Source: Microthyrium microscopicum (taxonomy: Eukaryota; Ascomycota; Dothideomycetes; Microthyriales; Microthyriaceae). Taken from it: DNA of 64,000 bases. Below the pieces are notes generated by a model that searched no databases, was not told the DNA's origin, and was given only the letters and a program-made list of their open reading frames with translations. A program made the translations under genes and the position numbers. The DNA lies in contig MU004235.1 in the NCBI GenBank assembly GCA_010405405.1, positions 1,254,538 to 1,318,537 on the forward strand, written 5' to 3'. How positions within the stretch are numbered: the first letter of the stretch is position 1; each line of letters starts with the position of its first letter. This document shows positions 1 through 12,033 of the stretch, piece by piece.

Positions 1-211
1 TGGAAACAATACACCTGGGTAGCGGAAGTTCAGTGTTGTTATGATATATTTGAATTTGTGGGATTATCTGATTTGATCTTAAATGATCTTGGTTGATGTT
101 AACCAATCAGAGGGCAGCATTTTACCAATATCAGATACAGAGTAGGCAGCCCGCCAGGAGCACGGAACTCTGCGTACCAGTATCAAAAGACACACCAAGC
201 CAAAGCAACGA

Positions 212-3200
212 TCAGTCAGGAAAGGCGGTGTTATGCCTCCCCTTTTCCGTAAGAATTAATGAACGCCCGATACGCGTTTTCTGGATGTGGCTCAACCCAA
301 CAGTTCCCTGTCGAGCTCTCTTCTCTACTTGTTTAATACTAGCGACACTCGGCGACCGGGCAGCTCTTTTACGACCAGGTGGTGTGCTTGAAGTGTCTCT
401 TGCTTGCCCGCTGGCTCTAGCCTGGGTTGAGCCGACGGGCAACTCTGCGAGAGCACTACGACGTGTAGTTCTGCTGGTAAGCGGAGATATGGGACTGCTT
501 GGCTCAGAATCCTCAAGAATTGTGGTATCGACCATAGCCTGCGACGCACGGCGACGAGAAGGCTTGGGAGCCAGAGAAGAGGCCAACAGTCCTGGAGCTG
601 AACTAGACATTGGCGCAGTACTAGATGTGCCCATCGCCTGAGATGGCAAGCCGCTCTGGCGACGCCGTTTTTCGTCCCGTTCGCGCGCTGTAGCTTTGAA
701 ACGAGCCTCGATGTCAGTCTGGTCGGCTTCTCGCCGCTGTCCAATGGCCTCATCGGTGTCCTCGGCCGAGTCAATCTCAATTACTTGTCGATTGGCAGAT
801 TGAGATGCGCTCTGGCCTCTCGTCGCCTCTTTTTGTTTCCTGCGTTCCTGCCTCTGTTGCTCGAGTTCAGTAAACCTTGTGGGTACCAGAACGGCCAACG
901 CCTCAAGCTTTTTAAGCAGGTCTATGCTATGGTCATCATATTCATCCCAGTCATGAGGAAGAGTTGCTTGACCCTTTAACCAATCCCATTCTATTGGGGA
1001 TGGCAGGTTGCTGAGCTTAGTAGCACTAGAGAAGATATGGGCCAACTGCCATTGAGTATGACGGCTTAGCACTGTAAAAGACGATACACCATACTTAGAC
1101 ATAGCAGAGGGTGGATGTAATCTCCGTGCCCAGTCTTGCGCCCAAGCTGTAATCTCTTCTAAAGCAAACCAGCCACGACTATTGAGAGCTGGAGGTTTCA
1201 GTTCGGCCAATTTGTCTTTGCGAGGAGCAATCTCCGGAAGTAACAGGGCTGGGTTACATCTATTACAGCAAAGTAGCGGATCTCGAGCTGGTAAAGATGG
1301 CATCTGATCTTCACCAAGAAACTTCCAGATTACGACGCGGATACAATCAGCGTTTGCCAAATCATGGAACTCCTGGGGAGTTTTCGCTCGTTGCTTAGTC
1401 TCGGGTTTGGAAAAGAACTCTATCTTCTTTGACTTCTTTTGCTTCCCTACTGTATTCTGGGTTGAAGGTCCGGCCCAAGACGAACTAGCCACGGGAGATT
1501 CTGGTTCAGTAGATTCTCGTTCTACATCAGCGAGGCTATTTTCGCTAATGTCTGATACATCGCCTGGTGTCCATACTTGCGATAGAGGATGCGATGAAGC
1601 TTGCTGGGAAAGAGCCTGCTGAGACTGATGTTGTCGTTGCATAGCGCGATGCGATGAAAGCATATGACGCGTAGCAGTTTTCCGCTGGCGCGTTATAGCC
1701 GTACTGGGCTCAGGTGCATCCTGAACAGGTCGTTCTTTTGCATATTCATTATGCAAGTAATATGGGAGCCAAATTTCGACCGTACCATGGTCACCTTCAC
1801 CTCGCGCGCCACGACCAGCGCGCTGCCAGAGATCCAGCATATCGTAACCAATCGGTATTTTCCAAATGATGATAAGCATGACACCAGGAATGTGGCAGCC
1901 AAGCCCAAGACAAGTGGTCGCTACCATAATTCGAATCTCGGAGTCGGGTTTGCAGAAAGTGGTATAGCGGCGATTTTGATCATACTTGGATGACCGAGAC
2001 GTATACTCCTCAACAATCCTGTCAACGCAAAATGCTCCAGCCTTCGGATCGCGTGAGTACTTCTTAGGGTGACCGTCGGGAAGATGAGAAGTAAGTGTAA
2101 CTAGCGAACGGCGAAGGTACATGAGCGCAGTTCGGATGCTGAAGATACCATCAACAAAGATAATTGTCTTTGGTATCTTGGACGGACTCCCAACTTTGAT
2201 CTTGCGGTTAGAGCGTTTACGTGTACGCTTACGCTTAAGTTTGGGATATTGACTGGAACTATCAACATCAATACCTTCTTCGCCTGAACGTTCGCCGTCA
2301 GCATCATCCTCGTCCTCCGCGGAATGAAGATCAGATCCAGGACTTGCCGTATCTACACTGGCACCACACCCATTGTCAGACTGCACGTCCTGGCGTTGAA
2401 CATCTTCTTGGCTAGCAGTTGCTTCATGGTGATTCTCATCTGCTAAGGCGGTAGTTTCGTGCACCCGTTGAAACGCGTACCGCAGAACATTGTAAAGATT
2501 GTCAAAAGAAGTAAGCTTGCCTTTCTCAATGAAGCGCACGACAATGGACAGATCTGGACGATCGATGCTCGTTCTCAATAGAGTGGTTTGCCGCTGATGT
2601 TGACCTAACCGTCGAAAGCCACCAAGCTGAAGAACTGTTTCCTGCGCCGGTCGACTTAATGTGCCGGTACATCCAAACCAGACGACATCCTGTGGCAGTA
2701 TTGCTCTAAGCTCGCCGATCATGGTGAACTTCGTTCGAAAGTTACGCCACTGATGGACGAGGTGACACTCATCAATGGCAACACATCCGATTCTTTGCTG
2801 AAACTCTACGTCCTTTAGAAGTTTCCGGAAGTCTGGGGACGACACTAGCTCTGGCGATAAGAGAATATGACTAAAGTCTCCTCTCCTCATCCTGCGAGTG
2901 AGATGTCGAATCTTCTCTTTGGAATCCCCTGTTAGCAGACGAGGAGTACATCCTTCTACGTTCTTAATGCTATTGCACTGGTCTTCCCCGAGTCTATTGA
3001 GAGGAACAATCTGGAGTGTAATCTTGCCGGTCAGAGCACCGTAGGCGTGTAGGATCAGGCTTTTGCCAAACCCAGTTTTGGCTATCAAAAGTACATCCCC
3101 ACCGCCATAGATCAATGTACGAAGGGCTCGAATCTGGGCTTCTTTTGGCTCAATGTCCGGATAGAATCGTTTCAAAGCACTTCTCAACACGCCAGGCTGT

Positions 3201-3463
3201 TTCTCTGAATAACTTTCGCCCCGAGTCAAGACATTGATCATCTTCTGGATAGTTTCTGGTTTCATCCTGGGCATCCTCTTGGTACGTTCATCAAGTTCTT
3301 CTGGCTCCATCTCGTCTAGGTCATATGGCAATGGAGGGTACTGTGTCTCCTGGCTTTTGCGATGATTAGGAAAACGTTCCCCATTATTGGTTCGCCTATT
3401 TGCTGGCTTCTTTTGGAATCCTCGGGGGATTTTTGGCATTCTTTTCGTCTTTGTGGATGGCAT
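212..3463 (-). CDS. RecQ-like DEAD/DEAH-type DNA helicase, accessory type
   Basis: Single uninterrupted frame of 1083 residues. Visible helicase motifs: Walker A (AKTGFGKS, residues about 128-135), a DECH box (231-234), TGTLS (motif III, about 266-270), and motif VI QRAGRGAR (about 547-554). Between the two RecA-like lobes (about 340-430) lies a long acidic then Lys/Arg-rich insert. A Cys pair motif CCNRC follows later, and the C-terminal 250 residues are Gln/Ser/Arg-rich and look disordered. The family is ATP-dependent DNA unwinding. This long, low-complexity form resembles the RecQ-like helicases found in fungal subtelomeric (TLH-type) or mobile-element surroundings rather than the housekeeping Sgs1/RecQ, because no HRDC domain is seen. 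The start at 3463 is the first Met of the open frame. Family call secure; role unknown. Confidence 0.8.
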   Translation of the reverse strand: MPSTKTKRMPKIPRGFQKKPANRRTNNGERFPNHRKSQETQYPPLPYDLDEMEPEELDERTKRMPRMKPETIQKMINVLTRGESYSEKQPGVLRSALKRFYPDIEPKEAQIRALRTLIYGGGDVLLIAKTGFGKSLILHAYGALTGKITLQIVPLNRLGEDQCNSIKNVEGCTPRLLTGDSKEKIRHLTRRMRRGDFSHILLSPELVSSPDFRKLLKDVEFQQRIGCVAIDECHLVHQWRNFRTKFTMIGELRAILPQDVVWFGCTGTLSRPAQETVLQLGGFRRLGQHQRQTTLLRTSIDRPDLSIVVRFIEKGKLTSFDNLYNVLRYAFQRVHETTALADENHHEATASQEDVQRQDVQSDNGCGASVDTASPGSDLHSAEDEDDADGERSGEEGIDVDSSSQYPKLKRKRTRKRSNRKIKVGSPSKIPKTIIFVDGIFSIRTALMYLRRSLVTLTSHLPDGHPKKYSRDPKAGAFCVDRIVEEYTSRSSKYDQNRRYTTFCKPDSEIRIMVATTCLGLGCHIPGVMLIIIWKIPIGYDMLDLWQRAGRGARGEGDHGTVEIWLPYYLHNEYAKERPVQDAPEPSTAITRQRKTATRHMLSSHRAMQRQHQSQQALSQQASSHPLSQVWTPGDVSDISENSLADVERESTEPESPVASSSWAGPSTQNTVGKQKKSKKIEFFSKPETKQRAKTPQEFHDLANADCIRVVIWKFLGEDQMPSLPARDPLLCCNRCNPALLLPEIAPRKDKLAELKPPALNSRGWFALEEITAWAQDWARRLHPPSAMSKYGVSSFTVLSRHTQWQLAHIFSSATKLSNLPSPIEWDWLKGQATLPHDWDEYDDHSIDLLKKLEALAVLVPTRFTELEQQRQERRKQKEATRGQSASQSANRQVIEIDSAEDTDEAIGQRREADQTDIEARFKATARERDEKRRRQSGLPSQAMGTSSTAPMSSSAPGLLASSLAPKPSRRRASQAMVDTTILEDSEPSSPISPLTSRTTRRSALAELPVGSTQARASGQARDTSSTPPGRKRAARSPSVASIKQVEKRARQGTVGLSHIQKTRIGRSLILTEKGRHNTAFPD

Positions 3464-5070
3464 TGCTGACTTAGTTGAAACAGTTTGGACCTAGAACATA
3501 CAATAAGCATAATGGTTTGGCGGTGAGGCATAGACGGAGCAATAAAACATCTTGACAGATTTTCTAACATCTTGACAGATCTTCTAACATCTTTACAGAT
3601 CTTCTAACATCATCCAGATCTTGCAAGAAGTGGCAACTTTGTCAGGCTCGTTGAAGATTTTACCAACATCTTATAGACCTCAATCAACATACAGCACCAG
3701 AAGACTCTCAATGTCTATCAACTACGACCATTTGACAGTTTGTACATATATCCTATAATAAGGAAATGATCGACCAGGTAGGTGATAATATGGTAGTTGG
3801 CAGAATGAAAAGGGAGAATGCACCACCACCAACGACAATAACCCAAAAATAACGCACCGGATTGAAACGGATGTCGGTTTTGAATACATGTATGTATATA
3901 AAATTGTATATACCGTGGCGGTTGTTTGGTGGTCGATGGTTAAAGGTGCGCTCACCAAAATGCGAACAGTATGTCGTTTTTGGGTATGTAGGGAGGAACA
4001 CTTCAATATCGTGGTTTCGCGTCGATTCTGAATAAAAATAGATTCATTAGAAAGCCGATTTCTGACTATAGGGATTAAATAGTACCGAATTTGAGCTATG
4101 GGGCTGTAATTGTGATGGTGTTGAGTTATTTATGAAAATAGCAAAATTGCGAAGCGGATCACTGCAAAATTTTCCGAGTTGTCCTCAGACGCGACTACGT
4201 CGCAGCCAGCGGAGACTTGGCGCGATCTGATTGGCTGAGATAAGCTAGTTGCACCGTTTATTGTTAGTTTTGCGGCTACAATGGATGGTCGGGCTTCGGT
4301 ACCCACTCTTAGACGCCTGCAGCCGACGATTTTCCTGATATCCGGACGAGCGGCAAGGTGCTTTATGAGCCAGAGAACCCCAGTTTCTCTCATTATCGTA
4401 GAGAGAATAGAGAAACCCCGTAAAGATCCTACGTGTGCATTGGATGGACAATGAATCCTGGTTTGACTTCCCCAGAATCTTGGAGGCTGACCACGGGCTA
4501 TCATGGGAACTTAAGCTTTCGTTCGTGGCAATATTTCACCTGCTTTGAGAATGGCCATCCGAAAAAAAGGCCTCCAAACGTGACAACGTGGGTCATGAGC
4601 TTCATTAATTTGCCTTTTGGCTACAGTTGAGGAGCCAGGTGTGGAGCCAGAGAACTGTTGTGAGCAGTATCGTTCGTGCTATCGCCTGCATTAGTTCCCC
4701 ACAACTCAAAGGGTGCTGTGCACTAGACATGCAAGTCACTCGAGGCCAGAGCTTGACGCTTCAAGAGGCTTGTGGTGGAAATAAACAGTGACAAGCCGGA
4801 AATATCAGGTATTAACCTAGATTGGCTAAAGCATAAATCCCAATTTCCTCATTCTTGATCAATTCGAATGCTCAGTTGAATTCGAGAAGCCAGGTTCGTG
4901 GATGAATCATTGCTCATTATGGATTATCTAGGATTCTAGGACCATCAATGTGTACACGACGTTCTCTAACGCACAAATGGAAAGATTTACATGATCAAAG
5001 TGAACAACCCACTTACGCCTAAACATGTGAATGCTGATTGCTGAAGACTTGAGAATGCACGCCAAACAAA
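3464..5070. other. Intergenic region left of cluster A
   Basis: About 1.6 kb between the helicase start and the stop of the flavin monooxygenase. It carries the 20-bp tandem repeat at 3546-3621. Small open frames at 3722-4006 and 4130-4504 (minus) have no recognisable domain, splice partners or composition bias. I see no gene that I can support. Confidence 0.5.
3546..3621. repeat. 20-bp tandem repeat upstream of the helicase
   Basis: Three full copies of a 20-bp unit (AACATCTTGACAGATCTTCT with one or two differences) at 3546-3565, 3566-3585 and 3586-3605, followed by a partial degenerate copy to about 3621. It lies about 85-160 bp upstream of the helicase start codon, so in its promoter or 5' leader. 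Confidence 0.85.
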
Positions 5071-7002
5071 CTACTCCACATCCCAGTCATGGTCGGAGCT
5101 ACGAACATACGGGGAGAGCATCTGGACATCCCCGCTTGACGTGCCCTTGACATCTCCGTTGCCCAGAAATGCGAAGCGATTCTTGTAACGGTAGCGGTAA
5201 TTGTAATCTTCATAACGTGGACGCTTGATCGATTTAAGGAAGTGGATGGTCTGCGAATATGTTAGCGATCATTGCCTTTTGGGAGCATAGAGGTACTTAC
5301 AGCACCAGGCCACAAGTAAATGCGGTTCTTGATCTTGCCGTCCTTGAACCAACTTCGACAATCTTCTTTCCATACAGTAGCGGTGTGGAACTCGTCAAAG
5401 TGTGCATAGAGCTCATCGAGTGCTTCTTGCTTGACTTCAACAGCCTTGATACCCTCAGTGGAGATCTTTTTGATCATCTGTATCGAGTACTCTATGGTAG
5501 TCTCGATTGACGGAATCAAGGTGCCGTTACTCCAGGTTGCACCTGGTCCAACAATAGTGAAGTAGTTGGGAAAGCGAGGAGCTGACACTCCCATGTATAG
5601 ATTTGGCCCATTCGACCAATCCTCGCTGACTGTCTTACCCTCGCCGTTTATTACACGGAAAGCAGGCTGGAAAGCAACCTTGAAGCCAGTCGCACAGACA
5701 ATGATGTCAACTTCGTGCTCAACGCCGTCGTCTGAAATCACGCCCTTTGGTGAAATACCCTTGATGCCACCGTAGACTGGGGTAACGTTATCCTGAACAA
5801 GAGCTTCAAGGTATCCATCACCAGGCGAGATTCTTCTGCATCCAGGTGCCCATTTTGGAATGATAAACTCCTTGAGCTTGTCGTGTCCAGGACCCATGCG
5901 GCGGTGCATTTCTTTGGTGATGACATCTCTGAACTTGTCGGATAATTCAGAGCCCTGCTTGTACATGCCGAATAAGCTGTTAATCTCAGCCTCGATTCTC
6001 TTTCGGAAGTTCAAGTGATATTCAGGATCGTCGCGGAACTTGTGCATCTCTTCTTCACTGAAGGTGTATTGCCGTTGGCCCGCATCAACCTCTGCTCCCT
6101 TTTGCATATCGGTTTGCAATGCGCCAGCGCCAAACGGAGGGCTGATCCACGTTGGGCTGCGCATGAAGACTTTGACGTTTTTGCAGCATTTCTGTAGTTG
6201 TGGGACGATTTGAACGCTGGTAGATCCGGTACCTATGACAGCCACAGTCTTTCCTTCAAAGTCGACGCCATGGTTCCAAGCTGCGCTGTGCATCAACGAG
6301 CCTTTAAAGTCATGAATGCCGTCGATCTTAGGCCATTCCCAGGTGTTCAAGATTCCGGTACCATTGATGAAAACGTGTGCCCAATCCTTCCATACACCTT
6401 TGTCTTTTTGATTTTCGAGTGTGATGTTCCAGATGCCGTCTGTCTCGTCCCATTTGCCCTCGATGACCTTTGTGTTCAGTTTCATGTACTTTTCAATGCC
6501 TAATGCTTATCAACGACCGCCCATTCCAACGCTATGGGAAGAGTAACTTACCATGTCTCTTGGCAAATCCTTCAAAGTACCCCTGAATGTCTGCTCCTTT
6601 GGCAAAGAACTGTGGCCAGTCCCACTTTGGATCCCAAGTGTAATTATAATCGTGTGCTGGAATATCGCAAGCAATTCCGGGATAGGTATTTTCATACCAA
6701 GTTCCACCAAATTGGGGGTTCTTCTCGTATAAAACCAATTCCCAGCTACCAGGTGTCAACATCTTCTCCAGTTTGTACGCAAGGCAAAGACCAGAAGCAC
6801 CAGCTCCAACACAAGCGATCCGTAGTTTTCGTGGTTTCGAATGATATTGATCTAAGACGCGGTATGGTCCCTCGGGCATGGCTTCAGGATAGTCGAATTC
6901 ATCCACAATGAGGTGTGCGGTTTGAGCTGCATGGCCGTTCACAGCTGGACTGGCAACACCGTTCGCACTGGCTTCACTTGCAGACATTTGAGAGGGTGCC
7001 AT
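5071..7002 (-). CDS. FAD/NADPH-dependent Baeyer-Villiger-type monooxygenase
   Basis: Three exons read 7002-6552, 6499-5301 and 5250-5071, with GT-AG introns of 52 and 50 bp, giving 609 residues. First Rossmann motif GAGASG at about 66-71, GGTWYENTYPG at about 99-109, Baeyer-Villiger fingerprint FKGSLMHSAAWN at about 215-226 (pattern FxGxxxHxxxW), second nucleotide motif GTGSTS at about 240-245. The last exon supplies the family's C-terminal stretch with KRPRYEDY and FLGNG. Known family: inserts oxygen next to a ketone to give an ester or lactone. An upstream in-frame Met at 7113 is possible, but the Met at 7002 opens the conserved-length protein. It is transcribed in the same direction as the acyl-CoA ligase upstream, which suggests co-regulation. 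The substrate is not readable from sequence. Confidence 0.9.
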
Positions 7003-7853
7003 GCTGATTTCGTCTTGAGTCCCAAAGTCTCTTGTTGCGCAATGCAGTAGAGATTTCCAATTTTGGCTTGACGGGAAAAGTCGTACTTGACTACTGCAAA
7101 ACCTTGGGTACAATTCACACTTATATTCTAGAACAGCTACTATTGAAACCCACTAGAATCAGGCGCTCACACGACTATCATTGGATCGCAAAAAACTACA
7201 GGTTATGTTTTCCGCACTCGGTTCATAAGTCGCGGAAGTACAATAAAACTGCCGTGTCGGAAGTGTATGGTGGTTGCACACACTATCAGTTGGTCTAGGT
7301 GGCCGCAACTCCGGGGTGGTGCCAGCATCATACTGGCGTGTCAAGAGCTAAGAACGATCTAGATTATGGTATCGGGAAGAGGTTTCGCGCTGCTATCGTC
7401 TTGTTTACATTCTCGGAAAATTGGTGTCGGATGCGTTGTGTAGTTTCTAAAGCGGAAAAGCATAGGCGATACTACTAGTTTGATCTTCAAAGTATCACCC
7501 GTCTTTCCAGCCAATCATATTATACCAATTTCAGCCTTGCAGTCAGCCTTGCTGAGGCTCTTTACGAACAACACCCCAGGCCTGTTTGAAGTTGCCGTGC
7601 AAACTAGAATGATACTGAATTTGGTAGTCTGCTTAATTTAATGATTCAAGTCGCGCAGCTAGGGGGGTTTTAGACGTGGATTCGTCCTGTCAGATGCCCA
7701 CAGGATGGTGATCTGCAGCATATCTAAACTAAGTAGGTACCTTATAGAGTGCAGTAAGTTGACCTATTCTCAGAAGATAATCATATATTCCATTCACTAC
7801 GTAGCGCTTCCGAATCAATGCTGACCAAATCAATAATGTAGGAAGCACGGGTA
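7003..7853. other. Intergenic: monooxygenase promoter and ligase 3' end
   Basis: 850 bp without a supportable gene. It must hold the promoter of the monooxygenase and the 3' end of the acyl-CoA ligase. Small open frames at 7032-7298 (+) and 7159-7344 (-) look like chance. Confidence 0.5.
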
Positions 7854-9716
7854 CTAAATTCTGGCCCGAACGTAGCCTTCTAGCATCGCGGCGTCCCGCT
7901 TTGCCCATTCCTTCATCTGCTTCCGAACAATCTTCCCACTAGCTAGCTTCGGTACTTCATCTATGAACAAAATTCCTCCAACTAGTTGCTTGTGCTTGGC
8001 AACTTTGCTGTTCATATAGACATGAATATCATCATACGTAATCTTGTCATAGGCTTCAGGCTTCAGTACAATGTATGCACGTGGCCACTCCTCGCTATGT
8101 CTAACATCGATTAGTTGCTTTCTTCATATTGCGGCGTAGGAAACCTACATCGTGATTCCCACTACGGCTGCGTCCGAGATAAGTTCATGTTCCAAAAGAA
8201 CGGCCTCTAGTTCTGCAGGAGCAACTTGTAATGCATTGACCTTGATCAGTTCCTGAATTTCGTTAGAGATGACTTGTCTTGTGAAAAAGCAAAGTCAGTT
8301 TACCTTCTTCCTATCCACAATCCAAAATCTCTGCTCTTTGTCTATTACTGCAATGTCACCAGTCTTCAACCAACCATGAGCATCAAGAGTCTCTTTCGTA
8401 GCTTCTTCATTTTTCCAGTATCCAAGGCATATGTTGGGTCCTCGAACAAATATTTCTCCTGGTTGTCCAACCTCTACTTCTTTACCATCATCGTCGAGGA
8501 GTTTGCATTCCATATTGGAGACTAACCTACCAACGCTGCCCGTGCTACTTGATGTTAGCTCACCGGTCTATATCTCAGGCTTTACAACATACTTATCGTG
8601 TTCCTTGAAAGGTACAAAGAGAGCTCCATTCGTGTTTTCTGTCATTCCCCAACCCTGAGTGACCCGGATGCCGAATCGTTTTGTGATATCATTCTGGAGT
8701 TCCTTGGAAAGCGGCGCGGCACCACATAACGCGTGAGTGACACTGCTGATGTCGAACTTTGCAGTTTCAGGTCTCTTGCTCAACATTACAAGAATCGGGG
8801 GTGCCACTTGGAGGTTGGTGATCTTATAAGTAGAAATAACTCTGAGGAACTCCTCGAACTGGAACTTTTCCATGATATAATTTGGAATGTTCATCTTGAC
8901 CGTCAGAACCATTGACCACATTTGCCCATAAGCGTGATACAAAGGTAGGAACCCAATATTTCTCTCTGGCGGATGGTTGGTCCTGTCGTACCCTGTGTCC
9001 CAGAACTTGATGAGCATGGTTTGTTCCGCATTGGCAATTATGTTGGCGTGGGATATCATCACTCCCTTGGGCAAACCGGTCGTACCACTTGAGTAATTGA
9101 TGGTTGCGATCGTCTTCATTGCCTCCTCTGGGTAAAGTGTCTTCCATTTGTACTTTCTTGCCTCCTCAGGTGTACCGATTAGCTCTCTCCAGTCTTTGAT
9201 TCCATCAATGGGCCGACTGGGACGATCTGAGAAAAGGTATATACGCTCGCGCGGGAGTCCAGCTTTCTGCGCCGCAGCAAGTGCAGTTTCAACCATTGTT
9301 GGGTGTACGAACAAAGCCTTCGCGCCTGTGTTATTCATTTGGTAGGCCAATTCTAATATTTGTCAGCTTTTTCAGTCTCTTACTTGTTTTGTAGTCTTAC
9401 CAGGCACAGTGTAAATTGGATTTCCTGCGCTGAATATTCTGGTTGAGCCAACAATGCCCAAATAAGCAATTGGCACAAAAATATGGTTTGGCGACAGGAT
9501 CATGACCACCTCCTGAGACTTGACTCCTAGGCGATCTAAGCCAATTGCCATGCGTTTGGTCCATGATACAGCTTGCTTGGGTGATAGGCAGTTCGAAGGG
9601 TTCGAGGAGTCGATCCAAAGGGGCTCCTCCGAGAGGCGACTTCCTTCAGGAAACAGGTACTCTAGTAGATTTGATTTCGGAATATCAATATGAGGAAACT
9701 TGGGTAGAATAGGCAT
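7854..9716 (-). CDS. 4-coumarate-CoA ligase-like acyl-CoA synthetase
   Basis: Five exons: 9716-9401, 9352-8593, 8544-8304, 8252-8149, 8100-7854. Introns are 48-51 bp, all GT-AG, and the frame closes at 555 residues, a normal length for adenylate-forming acyl-CoA ligases. The AMP-binding motif YSSGTTGLPKGV lies at about 192-203, GWGMTEN follows, then the GYW/TGD region, and the C-terminal lysine motif GKIVRKQ near the end. Activates a carboxylic acid to its CoA thioester via an acyl-adenylate. The C-terminus (VRARI) is not a peroxisomal SKL signal. A Met at 9737 would add seven residues. Divergent from the short-chain dehydrogenase across a 406-bp gap. Acid substrate unknown; an aromatic or cyclic-chain acid is typical of the family. 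Confidence 0.9.
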
Positions 9717-10122
9717 TTTGAATAGTATTTGATACAAACTATTTGGCTTTCAAACCTTGGGATTCAATCAATTGACAAGGGTGGGCGCGAAGGAATCTGG
9801 AAGGGAAAGCGTTGTTTTCATTCACCACCAAGCGTCTCACAACTAAATCGTACTTATGCCACACTCTGTTATCCTCCAGTAGGAATAACGGGAATTATGC
9901 GGCTTTGAACGGCTATTGGACTTTTAACTCTGGGGAAACCGCATCTCGGGAACAGCCGAATGGCTGCTGCGCTGCTGACCGAGGGGTCGAGTGGGTAAAG
10001 TCGTCCTTGGAATCAGGACTGGACCCATAAGTCGCAGTTCCAAGGCTTTATCGCGGATCTAAAAACGAAAAAAATATCCCAATCGATTGTACGCAAAGGC
10101 ATCTACTATCCCTCATTTCAGC
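9717..10122. promoter_or_regulatory. Divergent promoter of acyl-CoA ligase and SDR
   Basis: A 406-bp gap between two start codons facing away from each other. It contains the 13-mer GAAGGAATCTGGA at 9789-9801, which recurs exactly upstream of the aldehyde dehydrogenase at 14097-14109. No other motif was fixed. Confidence 0.5.
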
Positions 10123-11107
10123 ATGTCAGAAATACGAGATTTCCAGTCCATGTTCAGACTTGATGGCAAGATTGCACTTGTCACCGGTGGTGAGACAGGT
10201 AGCTTCTCTAGTTGATTTGAGCTGATCTATCTAGGATCCAGAGGTCTTGGACTACATACTGCAACCGCCTTCCTCTTAGCTGGGGCAAAAAAGGTCTTCA
10301 TAACCGCTCGGAAGCTAGAGGGAGCAGAAGGAATCAATCAAGCTGTCGAAAAGCTCAACAAGCTCGCCAACATCAAGGGCACGGCGGTGGGAATAGCTGC
10401 AAATGTTGCCCAAACCGATCAAATTGAGAAACTCGTCGCCAAAGTAAAAGAAACAGAAGATCATCTGGATATATTGGTCTGCAACGCTGGAGCCACATGG
10501 GGAGGACCTTTCGAGCCAACCCCCGATTCCTCTACTATAAAGGTCTTGGACTTGAACGTAAGAGGAGTCTTCAACCTCGCAAGATTGTAAGTGACCAGTC
10601 CTCATATTCGTCTGTGATACTAAACTAGTTCAGATTTACACCATTATTAGCAGCCGGTGGAACACCTCGCGACCCTTCTAGAATCGTTATTGTCAGTTCC
10701 ACTGCCGGCAGTAACGTTGCACATATCGGTGATCACGGAACAATAATGTACTCAGTCTCAAAAGCCGCTGCTCACCATATGACCAGAAACTTGGCTATGG
10801 AGTTGGGCCCTAGAAACATCACTACAAATACCGTGGCCCCAGGTTTCTTTCCGTCAAAGTTAGCCAACGGATTGATAGAGATTTTGGGGGGAGAGCAAGA
10901 ACTCAATGATAGCAACCCCAGGCGCAGACTTGGCGAGGCTGAAGACATTGTCGGTGTAATGGTCTATCTTTGCTCTCCTGCCGCATCATATATGTAAGTT
11001 AAGGTACCCCCTCACCACTACTGATGCTAACAGATCATAGAAACGGAGAAGACATCGCTGTCGATGGCGGAATGAGATATGCATCTGGTCGACATTCCAA
11101 GATATAG
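10123..11107 (+). CDS. Short-chain dehydrogenase/reductase (SDR)
   Basis: Four exons 10123-10189, 10235-10586, 10634-10993, 11041-11107; 281 residues, the usual length of a classical SDR. The cofactor motif TGGSRGLG is split by the first intron. NAG motif CNAGA and the catalytic YSVSK (Tyr/Lys) are present, preceded by a VSSTAGS serine region; the C-terminal end reads EDIAVDGGM, as in classical SDRs. NAD(P)-dependent oxidation or reduction of an alcohol/ketone. It sits between the acyl-CoA ligase and a P450, so a role in the same pathway is likely by context. Confidence 0.9.
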
Positions 11108-12033
11108 TCACTGTCCACACATAGCCTTAATTGTGATATTTTTTGCCCATCTCGTGTATATACTACAAACTAATGAGCATAACAATCTCTTTCAATCGCC
11201 TACTTGTTCTTATGTCGTGATTTCTCCACAACCCAGTTTCTCGATTTGTCCCAAACTCGCCTGAGCATAGGTCGTCCTATCCGACAAATCTAGAATTATA
11301 CAAATTTCAATTATCTACCCTAATTGAGCCATTGGTCGAAGCCAAAATCCTAGTGCAACTTAGCTGCAAGAGGCGCATATATGTCTAAGCTACATTTGCG
11401 TAGGCCATGATCCTGCGTTTGCCTTCTGAACCTCACTACCAGCCGTAGGGTCCAGATTGGCAAACCGTGAGCTTTGTTTCTTTTAGCTTCCGCTTGACTC
11501 ATGTAAGAGCTAGAGCAACTCATCAACTCAGGAACCAAGGTTTTGAGATTACCCCATAGTTAACGGAAGATCATCTACATTTGTCCTTCTACGAGGCAAG
11601 CTGACCACGAGACGCAAATTCTACAACGTCTTAATTCCCTCTAGCTTTTTACAACACGACCAAGCAGCTGTTCTTTGATTATTTGCATAAGAAGCCAACT
11701 TGATAGATATCCTAATTAGTGCCATGTAATATGTTTTGACTGATTCAAAGCGAGCGCAAATCTTTCGCGTTACCTGTAAAGACCTCGCATAAACGATTCC
11801 GCTCTGCCAGCCTTTGTATTTTGTCCTTCAACCTGCCCCTCTTTATAAAAGTCAGCACACCTGGCAATGAAACTCCGATTATTGGTGCCGGAATCCGATA
11901 TCTAATATTTGGCGGTGTCACAGGGACAAAGACTAGATTGCATAAAACTGCTGCGGTGCTTCTGCAATCCATCATTTGATAAACCACACCTCCAAACCAT
12001 AAGATTGCAAACTTACTCAACACGATTATTGTC
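11108..12033. other. Intergenic region before P450
   Basis: About 0.93 kb with the SDR 3' end and the P450 promoter. Minus-strand frames at 11350-11538 and 11745-12035 have no domain signs. No gene supported. Confidence 0.5.

Noticed and set aside
93-641. Plus-strand open frame of 182 residues over the helicase end
   Set aside because: Shadow of the helicase coding strand; no domain.
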